The notes under the pieces were generated by a model that was not told the DNA's origin, did not search any database, and saw only the letters and a list, made by a program, of their open reading frames with translations. A DNA stretch of 64,000 nucleotides. Source: Phenylobacterium sp. RIFCSPHIGHO2_01_FULL_69_31 (GTDB taxonomy: Bacteria > Pseudomonadota > Alphaproteobacteria > Caulobacterales > Caulobacteraceae). Positions within the stretch are counted from its first letter, which is position 1. Every line of letters starts with the position of its first letter. Shown piece by piece: positions 15,989 through 26,542 of the stretch. A program made the translations under genes and the position numbers. The stretch is taken from positions 23,346 through 87,345 of the forward strand of contig NZ_MHXN01000034.1 of assembly GCF_001824475.1 (NCBI RefSeq). Reading direction: 5' to 3'.

Positions 15989-17779
15989 TCAGACCAGGGC
16001 CTCGAACTCGTCCACCAGGCGCTCCAGCTGCTTGACCCCGGCGGCCCAGAAGGCCTTCTCCCGCGGATTCAGGCCAAAGGCGGCCAGGGCCTCGACATAG
16101 GTCTTGGTGCCGCCGCCGGCGAGCAGCTTCTCGTACAGCGGGGCGAACGCCTTGGGGTCCTCGCGCCGCTTCTCCATCAGGCCGCGGACCAAGAGGTCGC
16201 CGAACGCATAGGCGTAGACGTAGAACGGCGCGTGGACGAAGTGGCTGACGTAGGCCCAGTAGTGGCAGTAGCCCTTGTCCAGCCGCACGGCCGGCCCCAG
16301 GCTTTCGCTCATCACCTCCACCCACAGGCTGCCGATCTCGTCGGCCGACAGCTCGCCCTGGAGGCGGGCGGCGTGGAAGCGGGTCTCGAAGCGGTGGAAG
16401 GCGATCTGGCGGATGACGGTGTTGATCCCGTCCTCGATCTTGCCGGCGAGCAGGCCGCGCCGCTCCTCCGGCTTCGCCTCGGCCAGCAGCTTCTCGAACA
16501 CCAGCCCCTCGCCGAAGATCGAGGCGGTCTCGGCCAGGGTCAGGGGCGTGTCGGCCAAGAGGGTGCCCAGCGGCCTGCACAGGGTCTGGTGTACTGCGTG
16601 GCCCAGCTCGTGGGCCAGGGTCAGCACGTCCCGCCGCTCACCCATGTAGTTCATGAAGACGTACGGGTGGCGGGTCGCCGTGACCGAGTGCGAATAGGCG
16701 CCGGACTGCTTGCCCGGCCGGGGCCGCGCGTCGATCCACGGCTGGTTGAAGAAGGTCTGCGCCGTCTGGGCGAACTGCGGCGCCAGGGCCTCGAAACTCT
16801 CCAGCACCACGCTCCGGGCCTCGTCCCAGGAATAGGTGCGCGGCGGGGCGGTATCGAGCGGGCTGTTACGGTCCCAGTGGTCTAGGTGCGTGCGGCCCAG
16901 CGCCTTGGCCTTCAGGGCGTAGTAGCGGTGGCTGACGGACGCGTAGCCGTCGACCACCGCGGCCTCCAGCGCCTCGACGGCGTCGGCGTCGACCTCGTTG
17001 GCCAGGTGGCGGGCGGCGGCCGGGCTGGAGAACTTGCGCCAGCGATCCTCGACCTGCTTCTCGAAAGCCAGGGTGTTGAGGCTGAGCGCCAGCACCGGGG
17101 CCCGGTCGGCCAGGGCCTTGGAGAGGGCGGCCGCGGCGGCCTTGCGCTGGGCCGGGTCCGGGCTCGACATCCGGTTCAGCAGTTCGGACAGGGTCAGGGT
17201 CTCGCCGCCGACCCGGGCGCTGAGCTTAGCCAGGGTCTCATCGGAGAGGCGGCTCCAGTTGGCGGTGGCCGGCGCCTTGTCCAGCAGCAGCTTCTCGAGG
17301 TCGGGCGAGAGTTCGTGCGGCCGGCCTGCCCGGACGCGCCGCAGCCAGGGCCGCCAGCGCTGGGCCGGCTTGTGCGCCCTGAGCGCCGCTTCCAGCTCGA
17401 CGTCGTCGAGCTTGTTGATCTCCAGCGTGAAGAACAGGCTGAGCGAGGCGATCTGGGCGGAGCGGGCCCGCAGGTCCGCCTCGAACTTCGACCAGGCCGG
17501 ATCGTCCCGCGCCACCGAGGCCGACAGCGCGGCATAGGCGCCCACGCCCCACATGGCGTTGGTGGCCTGTTCGTAGAGCTCGATGCCCCGGTCGATGATG
17601 CCGCCCAGCTCGGCCGGCCGATCCCGCGTGGCGACCAGCCGCCCCTCCAGCTTGGCCAGTTCCTGGTTGAGGCGCTCGGCCTCGGCCATGTCGGCCGCGA
17701 TCCTCGGATCCTCGCGGTCGGCATAGAGGTCGTCCAGCCGCCATTCCGGCAGCGCATCGGTCTTGAAGGGGGCGTTCAT
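15989..17779 (-). CDS. pepF: M3 family oligoendopeptidase (PepF-like)
   Basis: A 596-aa zinc peptidase of the M3 family. The zinc site HELGHAVHQ (HExxH) near residue 385 is preceded by YMGERRDVLTLA, and the third ligand Glu lies in ETASIFGEGLVFE about 25 residues later. No signal peptide is present, so it cleaves short peptides in the cytosol. Length and domain order (helical N-terminal half, catalytic C-terminal half) match the PepF/M3 clan. The next gene on this strand, an Lrp-type regulator, ends 20 bases upstream, so the two may be co-transcribed. Confidence 0.92.
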   Translation of the reverse strand: MNAPFKTDALPEWRLDDLYADREDPRIAADMAEAERLNQELAKLEGRLVATRDRPAELGGIIDRGIELYEQATNAMWGVGAYAALSASVARDDPAWSKFEADLRARSAQIASLSLFFTLEINKLDDVELEAALRAHKPAQRWRPWLRRVRAGRPHELSPDLEKLLLDKAPATANWSRLSDETLAKLSARVGGETLTLSELLNRMSSPDPAQRKAAAAALSKALADRAPVLALSLNTLAFEKQVEDRWRKFSSPAAARHLANEVDADAVEALEAAVVDGYASVSHRYYALKAKALGRTHLDHWDRNSPLDTAPPRTYSWDEARSVVLESFEALAPQFAQTAQTFFNQPWIDARPRPGKQSGAYSHSVTATRHPYVFMNYMGERRDVLTLAHELGHAVHQTLCRPLGTLLADTPLTLAETASIFGEGLVFEKLLAEAKPEERRGLLAGKIEDGINTVIRQIAFHRFETRFHAARLQGELSADEIGSLWVEVMSESLGPAVRLDKGYCHYWAYVSHFVHAPFYVYAYAFGDLLVRGLMEKRREDPKAFAPLYEKLLAGGGTKTYVEALAAFGLNPREKAFWAAGVKQLERLVDEFEALV

Positions 17780-17798
17780 GAACGCCGTTCTAGCACCC

Positions 17799-18224
17799 CT
17801 AAAGCTTCTGCGTCGCCAGCAGGATCGAGGTTTCCGTGGAGGCGATGCCCTCGATTTCGCGAATCCGGTCCAGCACCTGGCTGAAGGCGTTCAGGGTGTC
17901 GACGTCCAGCTCGGCCACCAGGTCCCAGCGGCCGTTGGTGGTGTGGACCGCCGCGACCTCGGGAAAGCCCTTCAGCGCCTGGACGACATGGCGCGAGCGC
18001 TCGCCCTCGATGGCGATGGTCATCACCGCGCGCACCCGGCTGGAGTCGGCGTCGGGACGGGTGCGGATGGTGAACCCCTGGATCACGCCGCGGGAGACCA
18101 GCCGCTCGATCCGGTTCTGGATGGTGCCGCGCGAGACCTTGAGCGTCTTGGCCAGGCTGGCGGCCGGGGTCCGGGAATCGGCCCGCAGCAGGGCGATCAG
18201 CCGGCGGTCCAGGTCATCCGACAC
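17799..18224 (-). CDS. Lrp/AsnC family transcriptional regulator
   Basis: A 141-aa regulator. The N-terminal helix-turn-helix contains RTPAASLAKTLKVSRGTIQN. The C-terminal half is the RAM domain that binds amino acids and drives octamer assembly (VQALKGFPEVAAVHTTNGRW). It is divergent from the amidinotransferase/ornithine aminotransferase pair across 116 bases. The natural reading is that it controls that pair in response to arginine, citrulline or ornithine, as Lrp relatives do elsewhere. It ends 20 bases before pepF. Confidence 0.92.
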   Translation of the reverse strand: MSDDLDRRLIALLRADSRTPAASLAKTLKVSRGTIQNRIERLVSRGVIQGFTIRTRPDADSSRVRAVMTIAIEGERSRHVVQALKGFPEVAAVHTTNGRWDLVAELDVDTLNAFSQVLDRIREIEGIASTETSILLATQKL

Positions 18225-18340
18225 TTAGCCACTCCATCCTGACAAAACGCCAACCTGATCGGCGTATTGTAGCAGGCTGAGAACTATACGCTAGCGCGCG
18301 CCGGGGCGAACCTTGGCTGGACGACCCCGCAGGAGTGCGC

Positions 18341-19210
18341 ATGGACCGCCCGACCTTCCTCATGACCGACCCGGCCTGCTTCGACGTGAGCTACCGGATC
18401 AACCCCTGGATGGACCCCAAGGGCTGGACGCCCGCCCATGCGGCGGCCGCGCTCGCCGGATCCGCGGCCCTGCGCGCGGCGCTGCTGGCTGCAGGCGCCC
18501 ATGTCGAGACGATCGAGGCGGTGAAGGGCCTGCCGGACCTGGTGTTTCCCGCCAACGCCGCCGTGGTGCTGGACGGCAAGGTGCTGCTGGCCCGCTTCCG
18601 CTATCCGGAACGCCAGGGCGAGGAGCCGATCCTGCGCTCGGTGTTCCAGCGGCTGAAGACCCGCGGCCTGGTGCGCGAGATCGTCGACCTGCCGGAGGGC
18701 CTGTTCCACGAGGGTGCGGGCGACGCGATCTGGGACGCCGACCGCCGCCTGTTCTGGTGCGGCCATGGACCCCGGTCGAGCCGCGCGGCGATCCCGGTGA
18801 TCCGCAAGACCTTCGGCCATGAGACCGTCGCGCTCGAACTGGCCACGGAGCAGTTCTACCACCTCGACACCTGCTTCTGTCCGCTGGCCGGCGGCATGGT
18901 GCTCTACTACCCGGCGGCCTTCACCCCCGACTCCCTGGCCGCGATCCGCGCGCGGGTTCCGGAAGCCCAGCGCATCGAGGCCACCGCCGAGGAGGCCGCC
19001 GCCTTCTGTGTCAACGCCGTCAACCTGGGCGAGCGGATCGTCATGGCCAAGGCGCCGGACAGCCTGCGGACCAAGCTGCAGGACCGCGGCTACGCGCTGA
19101 CCGAGGTGGACCTGTCGCCCTTCATCCTCTCGGGCGGCGCCTCCTACTGCATGACCCTGCGCCTCGACCGCGCTTCGGTCCCCGCCGCCCAGCTGCACGC
19201 TGCCGAATAG
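18341..19210 (+). CDS. Amidinotransferase/arginine-deiminase-related hydrolase (CtlX or DDAH-like)
   Basis: A 289-aa protein of the guanidine-modifying superfamily. All core motifs are present: [11 protein letters not shown] near the substrate pocket, [19 protein letters not shown] (catalytic His) and GGASYCMTL near the C-terminus (nucleophile Cys). Family members hydrolyse arginine, methylated arginine or citrulline, or transfer the amidino group. With ornithine aminotransferase 11 bases downstream, a role in feeding ornithine from arginine or citrulline fits best, as proposed for CtlX-type citrulline hydrolases. The ATG has AGGAG six bases upstream; a GTG at 18335 is less likely. Confidence 0.85.
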   Translation: MDRPTFLMTDPACFDVSYRINPWMDPKGWTPAHAAAALAGSAALRAALLAAGAHVETIEAVKGLPDLVFPANAAVVLDGKVLLARFRYPERQGEEPILRSVFQRLKTRGLVREIVDLPEGLFHEGAGDAIWDADRRLFWCGHGPRSSRAAIPVIRKTFGHETVALELATEQFYHLDTCFCPLAGGMVLYYPAAFTPDSLAAIRARVPEAQRIEATAEEAAAFCVNAVNLGERIVMAKAPDSLRTKLQDRGYALTEVDLSPFILSGGASYCMTLRLDRASVPAAQLHAAE

Positions 19211-19221
19211 GGAGCCCTCCG

Positions 19222-20442
19222 ATGAACGACATCGCCCTCAAGCGCTCGCTCGCCACCCGCTACATCGAGACCGAGGCCCAGTACGGGGCCAAGAACTACA
19301 AGCCGCTGGACGTGGTCCTGACCCGCGGCGAGGGGACCTACGTCTGGGACGTGGACGGCAACCGGTACCTCGACTGCCTGTCGGCCTATTCAGCGGTGAA
19401 CCAGGGCCACTGCCACCCGAAGATCCTGGCCGCCATGACCGAGCAGGCGGCGAAGCTGACCCTGACGTCGCGCGCCTTCCGCAACGACCAGCTGGCGCCC
19501 TTCTACGAAGAGCTCTGCGCCCTGACCAACTCGCACAAGGTGCTGCCGATGAACTCGGGCGCCGAGGCGGTGGAAACGGCGCTGAAGGTGGCGCGCAAAT
19601 GGGGCTATGAGGTCAAGGGCGTGCCGGACGGCCAGGCCGAGATCATCGTCGCCTCCGAGAACTTCCACGGCCGCACCGTGGCCATCGTCGGCTTCTCCAC
19701 CGACCCGCAGTCGCGCGGCGGCTTCGGACCCTTCGCGCCGGGATTCAAGACCGTGCCGTTCGGTGACGCGGACGCGCTGGAGGCCGCCATCGGACCCAAC
19801 ACCGTCGCTTTCCTGGTGGAGCCGATCCAGGGCGAGGCCGGGGTGATCATCCCGCCGGCCGGCTACCTGAAGCGCGTCCGCGAGCTCTGCACCCGGCACA
19901 ACGTCATCCTGATCCTGGACGAGATCCAGACGGGCCTGGGCCGCACCGGCAAGCTGCTGGCCGAGGAGCACGAGGGGATCGAGGCCGACCTGACCCTGAT
20001 CGGCAAGGCCCTGTCCGGCGGCTTCTATCCGGTCTCGGCGGTGCTTTCGAACACCGAGGTGATGAGCGTGCTGCACCCCGGCGAGCACGGCTCGACCTTC
20101 GGCGGCAACCCCCTGGCCTGCGCCATCGCCCGCGCGGCGCTGAAAGTGCTGACCGAGGAAGGCATGATCGAAAACGCCGCCCGCGTGGGCGCCCGGCTGC
20201 AGGCGGGCCTGGCCGCCATCGCCACGCCGTCGGTCAAAGAGGTCCGCGGCCGCGGCCTGATGATCGCCGTGGAGCTGCAGCACGACGCCGGCGGCGCGCG
20301 GCGAGTGTGCGAGACGCTGCAGGCCCGCGGCCTCCTGGCCAAGGAGACCCACGAGCACACCATCCGCATCGCCCCGCCGCTGATCCTCACCGACGCGCAG
20401 GCCGACTGGATCGTCGACCAGTTCGCGGCGTCCCTGCCTTAG
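19222..20442 (+). CDS. rocD: Ornithine--oxo-acid transaminase
   Basis: A 406-aa class III PLP enzyme that turns ornithine into glutamate semialdehyde. The opening [20 protein letters not shown] is characteristic of RocD rather than Arg[15 protein letters not shown] leads to the cofactor-binding region, and the Schiff-base Lys is in [15 protein letters not shown]. It is the second gene of a two-gene operon with the guanidine hydrolase, under a divergent Lrp regulator. Together they would take arginine-type substrates through ornithine towards glutamate. A palindromic repeat starts 8 bases after the stop. Confidence 0.95.
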   Translation: MNDIALKRSLATRYIETEAQYGAKNYKPLDVVLTRGEGTYVWDVDGNRYLDCLSAYSAVNQGHCHPKILAAMTEQAAKLTLTSRAFRNDQLAPFYEELCALTNSHKVLPMNSGAEAVETALKVARKWGYEVKGVPDGQAEIIVASENFHGRTVAIVGFSTDPQSRGGFGPFAPGFKTVPFGDADALEAAIGPNTVAFLVEPIQGEAGVIIPPAGYLKRVRELCTRHNVILILDEIQTGLGRTGKLLAEEHEGIEADLTLIGKALSGGFYPVSAVLSNTEVMSVLHPGEHGSTFGGNPLACAIARAALKVLTEEGMIENAARVGARLQAGLAAIATPSVKEVRGRGLMIAVELQHDAGGARRVCETLQARGLLAKETHEHTIRIAPPLILTDAQADWIVDQFAASLP

Positions 20443-20449
20443 ACCTGTT

Positions 20450-20567
20450 CCTCCCCCCTAGGGGGAGGTGTCGCCACACGCGACGGAGGGGGCTTCCACT
20501 CAGACCGATCGTTTTGAGCGGAATCCCCCTCAGTCGGCATTCGCCGACAGCTCCCCCGAAGGGGAGC
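20450..20567. repeat. Mosaic palindromic intergenic repeat, copy 1
   Basis: A 118-bp element between the convergent rocD and PQQ dehydrogenase genes. It opens with an 8-bp hairpin (CCTCCCCC/GGGGGAGG). The central arm pair is GAGGGGGCTTCC with GGAATCCCCCTC (imperfect), then GTCGGC/GCCGAC and a closing hairpin GCTCCCC/GGGGAGC. The same order of parts recurs at 62111-62230. Elements of this look are common between genes in Caulobacterales as I recall. Probable bidirectional terminator. Confidence 0.75.
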
Positions 20568-20580
20568 AATGGCTAGCGCT

Positions 20581-22728
20581 CTACCCCTTCGGCGGGGCCG
20601 TCACCTTGGCGGCGGGCGCCGGGGTGGGCGGGGCGACGGCGGTGGCGTCCGCGGCCTTGCGCGCCTCGGTCAGGACGTAGGCGCGGATGTCCTCGGCCTC
20701 CTGGGCGCTCAGGAAGCGCGAGAAGCTGGCCATGCCGCGGCTGGCGCTGGCGCCGTCGATGACGACGCCCTTCCAGTTGTCGGCGGTCATCAGCATCGGC
20801 GAGCGCTTCAGGTCGGGCAGCCAGGCGCCCGAGGCATTGGGGCCGTGGCAGACCTGGCAGTTCTTGTGGAACAGCGCGAAGCCGTGCTGCACGTCGCCGG
20901 TGGACGTGATGTTCGCCACGTCGATCGGCGGCGCCTGGGCCGGGGCTGGGAAGTCCGGCGCCTTGGCCGAGCCGTCCAGCTTGAAGACCAAGAGCCGGCC
21001 CGGCAGGCGCGGGCGGGTCGGCATCGAAGCTGGCGCCGAGATCTGGCCGCCGCCGCCCACGCCGACCATGACCGCCACGTACTGCTCGCCGTCCAGCGAA
21101 TAGGTCATGGGCGCGGCGATCACGCCGTTGCCGGTCTTGTAGGTCCACAGCGCCTTGCCCGAGGCGGCATCATAGGCCGAAAACTGGCCCTCGGCCGCGC
21201 CCTGGAAGACCAGGCCGCCCGCCGTCGACAGCACGCCCGCGTTCCAGAAATAGGGGTGGTCGACAGTCCAGACCGCCTTCTGGTTCACCGGGTCCCAGGC
21301 CAGAAGCTGGCCCTTGATCAGCGACCGCAGCGCGGTCATCTGCGCCGCGTCGGTGGGCAGGGAGTTGATCACGAAGTCGACGCCCACGTTCCAGGCGCCG
21401 GGCTTGTAGGAGCCGCCCTTGTCGTCCGCGTAGGCGAAGGGCGTGACGTTCAGCGGGATGTAGACCAGGCCCGTCTTCGGGTTGAACGCCATCGGCTGCC
21501 AGTTGTGCGCGCCCAGCGGTCCCGGCACCTGCATGACCGTGCCCGCCTGGTAGCGCGCCTGCGGGTTCTCGATCGGCCGGCCGGTGGCCATGTCGACGCC
21601 GCTGGCCCAGGTGATGTTGGTGTAGGGCTTGGCCGAGATCAGCTTCCCGGTCGCCCGGTCGATCACATAGAAGAAGCCGTTCTTCGGCGCCTGCATCAGC
21701 ACCTTGCGCGGCTGGCCGCCGACGTTCAGGTCCGCCAGCATGATGTGCTGGGTGGCCGTGTAGTCCCAGCTCTCGGCCGGCGTGGTCTGGTAGTGCCAGA
21801 CGTACTCGCCGGTGTCGGGCTTCAGTGCCAGGATCGACGACAGGAACAGGTTGTCGCCCTTGCCGCCCGAGCGCTTCTGGTGGTTCCAGGGCGTGCCGTT
21901 GCCGATGCCGAAGTACATGATGTCCAGGGCCGGGTCGTAGGCCATGGAATCCCAGGCCGTGCCGCCACCGCCCGTCTGCTTCCACTCGCCGTCCGACCAG
22001 GTGGCGTTCGCCTTCTCGGCCATCACCTTGTCCGAGGCCGCGCCGTCGGGCTGGCCGTTGGGGTTCGGGGTCGTGAAGAAGCGCCAGACCAGTTTCCCGG
22101 TCGCCGCGTCATAGGCGGAGATGTAGCCGCGCACGCCGTACTCGGCGCCGCCGTTGCCGATCAGCACCTTGTCCTTCACGACACGTGGGGCCCCCGTGAT
22201 AGTGTAGGGCTTGGAGGTGTCAGTGGTCTGCTGGCTCCAGGCGACCTTGCCGGTCTTGGCGTCGAGGGCGACCAGCCGCCCGTCGATCGTGCCGACATAG
22301 ACGCGGCCCTTCCAGACCGCGACGCCGCGGTTGACCACGTCGCAGCAGGCGTCGAAGCCCTTGGCGCCCTCCACGGCGGGATCGTATTTCCAGAGCAGCT
22401 TGCCGCTCTTGGCGTCGAAGGCGAACACCTTGGACCAGGCGGTCGTGGTGTAGAGCACCCCGTCGACCATCAGGGGCGTCGCCTCCTGGCCGCGGTCGGT
22501 GTCGAACTCGGCGTACCAGGCCAGGCCTAGCTTCTGGACGTTGCCGGCGTTGACCTTGTCCAGCGGGCTGAAGCGCTGCTCGTTGTAGTCCTTGCCGTAG
22601 GACAGCCACTCGGCATTGCCGGCAGCGGCTTCCAGCCGCTTGGCGTCCACATTGCCCGGCGACGATTTCTGGCAGCCTGCCAGCGCCACAGCGGCGGCCA
22701 AGGCCAGACCCAGCCCAACGATCCTCAT
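20581..22728 (-). CDS. PQQ-dependent alcohol dehydrogenase, quinohemoprotein type, lipoprotein
   Basis: A 715-aa exported enzyme. The lipobox LAGC is at residues 16-19, so it is probably membrane-anchored in the periplasm. The eight-bladed propeller of quinoprotein dehydrogenases follows, with the adjacent Cys128-Cys129 pair (DACCDVV) that forms the disulfide ring near PQQ, GIGNGTPWN in a tryptophan-docking repeat, and ESWDYTA with the likely catalytic Asp. A C-terminal cytochrome c domain has CQVCH at 624-628. It oxidises alcohols or aldehydes and passes electrons to its own heme. The ATG has GGGAGAGGG upstream. No PQQ synthesis genes are in view. Confidence 0.92.
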   Translation of the reverse strand: MRIVGLGLALAAAVALAGCQKSSPGNVDAKRLEAAAGNAEWLSYGKDYNEQRFSPLDKVNAGNVQKLGLAWYAEFDTDRGQEATPLMVDGVLYTTTAWSKVFAFDAKSGKLLWKYDPAVEGAKGFDACCDVVNRGVAVWKGRVYVGTIDGRLVALDAKTGKVAWSQQTTDTSKPYTITGAPRVVKDKVLIGNGGAEYGVRGYISAYDAATGKLVWRFFTTPNPNGQPDGAASDKVMAEKANATWSDGEWKQTGGGGTAWDSMAYDPALDIMYFGIGNGTPWNHQKRSGGKGDNLFLSSILALKPDTGEYVWHYQTTPAESWDYTATQHIMLADLNVGGQPRKVLMQAPKNGFFYVIDRATGKLISAKPYTNITWASGVDMATGRPIENPQARYQAGTVMQVPGPLGAHNWQPMAFNPKTGLVYIPLNVTPFAYADDKGGSYKPGAWNVGVDFVINSLPTDAAQMTALRSLIKGQLLAWDPVNQKAVWTVDHPYFWNAGVLSTAGGLVFQGAAEGQFSAYDAASGKALWTYKTGNGVIAAPMTYSLDGEQYVAVMVGVGGGGQISAPASMPTRPRLPGRLLVFKLDGSAKAPDFPAPAQAPPIDVANITSTGDVQHGFALFHKNCQVCHGPNASGAWLPDLKRSPMLMTADNWKGVVIDGASASRGMASFSRFLSAQEAEDIRAYVLTEARKAADATAVAPPTPAPAAKVTAPPKG

Positions 22729-22840
22729 GACGCCCTCTCCCGGCAGCCGACTTCTCAAATGATCGGCGTTCAGGCGGCACTATGCCCCGGCTGGCTCATC
22801 CCGCAAGCGTGCCGCAGCGGAACGGCCGCGCGGAGCGGAC

Positions 22841-24280
22841 CTAGACGACCGCACCCATCTGTGCGCGCGTGATCTGTCCCGGCTGCAGGCGCGCGTAGGC
22901 CTGGGCCAGGCGCCCGACCACATCGGTCAGGGTCTCGTTCGGCAGGGTGAAAGGCAGGCGGATGAAGCGCTCGAAGGCGCCGTCGACGCCGAAGCGGGGG
23001 CCGGCGGCCAGGCGCACGCCGAAGCGTTCCGAGGTCGCTGCCATGGCGGTGGACACCGGCGCCGGCAGCTCGGCCCACAGCGACAGACCGCCCGGCGGCG
23101 AGGCGACCCTCCAGTCCGGCAGGGCCTGGCGGACCAGCCCCAGAAGGTGGTCGCGCTGCTCGCGCAGGAGCCTGCGGCGCGCATCCAGCACCGGCGTCTC
23201 GTTGGCCATCAGGTGGACGGCGGCCAGTTGCTCCAGCACCGGGGTGCCGAGATCGAGCGACGAGCGCCGCAACGACAGCGCCTGGATCGTCTGGACGTCG
23301 GCGCGGATCCAGCCCAGCCGCAGGCCGCCCCAGAAGCTCTTCCCCGTGGAGCCCAGGCGCACCAGCCCCTCGTCCGGCTCCGCGAACCCATAGGGCTCCA
23401 CCGGCGCGTCCAGCCACAGGTCCAGCAGGGTCTCGTCGAAGATCACCGTGGTGCGCGCCCGTAGCGCCGCGTCCACGATGGCCGCGCGGGCCTCGAGGCT
23501 CATCCAGCGTCCGGTGGGGTTCTGGAAGTCGGCGATGAAGTAGGCCAGGCGTGGCCCGCTCTGGCGCAGGGCGGCGGCCACGCCGTCCACGTCCCAGCCC
23601 TCGCCCGGCAGCCCCACGGGCGCGGGCCGGCAGGAGGCGCGCTGGATCGCGTCGATGGCGTGCGGATAGGACGGATGGTCGATCACCACCCGGTCGCCCG
23701 GGCCGCAGGTCAGCCGCAGCATCAGGGCCAGGGCATGCAGGGCGCCGTTGGTCACCATGATCTGGTCGGGCGAGGTCGGCAGGCCGCGGGCGGCGTAGCG
23801 GGCGGCGATGGCCTCGCGCAGCACGGGCAGGCCCAGCGGCGCATAGCCATGCTGCGGCAGATGGGCGGGCAACGCGCTGAGCGCCGCCGCATAGGCCTGG
23901 TGCATCACCTCGACGGCCGGGGGCGCGGCCGAGGCCATGTCGAGCAGCCCCTCGCCCACGGCGCCGGCGACGATGGGCGTCACACCCCGCTCGCCAGGCC
24001 CGGCCGGCAGCCGCGTGCGGGCCCCGGCGCCCTGCCGGCGGTCGAGGAAGCCGTCGTCGCGCAGCCGCCCGAGCGCCGCCGTCACCGTCGTGCGGCTGAC
24101 CTCCAGCGCCGTGGCCAGTTCCCGCTCGCCCGGCAGCACGACGTCCAGCGGCAGCCGCCCGTCCAGGATCAGCAGGCGCAGCCCGTCGGCGAGCTGGCGG
24201 TACGCAGGGCCGGTGCGCTCGCCGCGCCACGCGCCCAGCAGGCGGGTCAGGGAGGCGGGACCGATGCGGCGAGACGTCAT
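22841..24280 (-). CDS. MocR-type (GntR plus aminotransferase) regulator, YczR-like
   Basis: A 479-aa protein with a winged helix at about 25-90 (PLDVVLPGERELATALEVSR, TTVTAALGRLRDDGF) and a class I aminotransferase-like domain. That domain's PLP Lys is in LGSTGKSFWGGLRLGW. MocR proteins are PLP-binding regulators, not enzymes. The divergent neighbour is a YczE-like membrane protein, and that pairing defines the YczR subgroup in the literature I know. It probably binds the 62-base shared promoter region. I chose the ATG with GAGGG eight bases upstream over a GTG nine bases earlier. Confidence 0.88.
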   Translation of the reverse strand: MTSRRIGPASLTRLLGAWRGERTGPAYRQLADGLRLLILDGRLPLDVVLPGERELATALEVSRTTVTAALGRLRDDGFLDRRQGAGARTRLPAGPGERGVTPIVAGAVGEGLLDMASAAPPAVEVMHQAYAAALSALPAHLPQHGYAPLGLPVLREAIAARYAARGLPTSPDQIMVTNGALHALALMLRLTCGPGDRVVIDHPSYPHAIDAIQRASCRPAPVGLPGEGWDVDGVAAALRQSGPRLAYFIADFQNPTGRWMSLEARAAIVDAALRARTTVIFDETLLDLWLDAPVEPYGFAEPDEGLVRLGSTGKSFWGGLRLGWIRADVQTIQALSLRRSSLDLGTPVLEQLAAVHLMANETPVLDARRRLLREQRDHLLGLVRQALPDWRVASPPGGLSLWAELPAPVSTAMAATSERFGVRLAAGPRFGVDGAFERFIRLPFTLPNETLTDVVGRLAQAYARLQPGQITRAQMGAVV

Positions 24281-24297
24281 GGAAGCCACCCTCGCAG

Positions 24298-24324
24298 AAC
24301 TGGCTCTGTTTTCAAATGCCAGTT
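24298..24324. promoter_or_regulatory. Inverted repeat in the YczR/YczE divergent promoter
   Basis: Arms AACTGGC and GCCAGTT are separated by 13 bases, in the middle of the 62-base gap. A further CTGGC follows close by at about 24332-24336. MocR regulators bind repeats of this spacing, so it is a candidate operator; this is inferred from position and symmetry only. Confidence 0.45.
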
Positions 24325-24342
24325 GGGACGATCTGGCCCGCC

Positions 24343-24942
24343 ATGATGATGACCCGCCGCCTGGTCCAGCTGCTGCTCGGCCTTTCCCTCTACGGCGCCT
24401 CCATGGCGCTGATGGTGCGCGCCGGGCTCGGCCTCGACCCCTGGGACGTGTTCCACCAGGGCCTGGCCGGGCGCGTCGGCCTCTCGATCGGCCTGGTGGT
24501 GAACATCGTGGGTGCCGGCGTGCTGCTGCTGTGGATTCCGCTGCGCCAGTGGCCCGGGATCGGCACGATCGCCAATGTGCTGGTGATCGGCACGGCCATG
24601 GACCTGAGCCTGCTCGTGCTTCCCGACCTCGACGGCCTGCCGGTCCGGGGCGCCGGGCTGGCGCTGGCGGTGGTCGCGAACGGCGTGGCGGGCGCGCTCT
24701 ACATCGGGGCCGGCCTGGGCCCCGGCCCGCGCGACGGGTTGATGACAGGTCTCGCCCGCCGCACCGGCTGGCCGATCCGGCGCGTCCGGACGGGCATCGA
24801 ACTCACCGTGCTGGCCGCCGGATGGCTGCTGGGCGGGACGGTCGGCGTTGGCACCGTGCTCTACGCCTTCGCCATCGGTCCGCTGGTGCAGGCCTTCCTG
24901 CCGCTGTTCACGATCCGCGACACGCGCGCGCAGGCCACCTGA
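24343..24942 (+). CDS. YczE/YyaS/YitT-family integral membrane protein
   Basis: A 199-aa protein with about five membrane helices. Its GLSLYGASMALMVRAGLGLD opening and the central GAGLGPGPRDGLMTGLARRTG loop are the marks of the YczE family. Function unknown; the family is often encoded divergently from a YczR-type MocR regulator, as here, which suggests a PLP- or amino-acid-related transport role. Three consecutive ATG codons start the gene; I give the first. An ATG 27 bases earlier lies inside the proposed operator. Confidence 0.85.
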   Translation: MMMTRRLVQLLLGLSLYGASMALMVRAGLGLDPWDVFHQGLAGRVGLSIGLVVNIVGAGVLLLWIPLRQWPGIGTIANVLVIGTAMDLSLLVLPDLDGLPVRGAGLALAVVANGVAGALYIGAGLGPGPRDGLMTGLARRTGWPIRRVRTGIELTVLAAGWLLGGTVGVGTVLYAFAIGPLVQAFLPLFTIRDTRAQAT

Positions 24943-24945
24943 CCG

Positions 24946-24960
24946 TTAACCCCTGATTCG
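24946..24960 (+). promoter_or_regulatory. CtrA-like half-conserved box upstream of tacA
   Basis: The sequence is TTAA, seven bases, then TTCG. The CtrA consensus is TTAA-N7-TTAA, so only the first half is perfect. It lies about 110 bases before the tacA start. tacA is known to be CtrA-activated in Caulobacter, which is the reason to mention it. Confidence 0.3.
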
Positions 24961-25061
24961 GGTCTGCGAAACGCCGCCTTTACCCTTGGCCTGTACCAAA
25001 GGGGGACAAGAAACGTGGGCTCGTCAGAAGACGGGCGTCAAAGTTCGGTGGGTGTTTTCAT

Positions 25062-26540
<1,479 letters not shown>

Positions 26541-26542
26541 GC

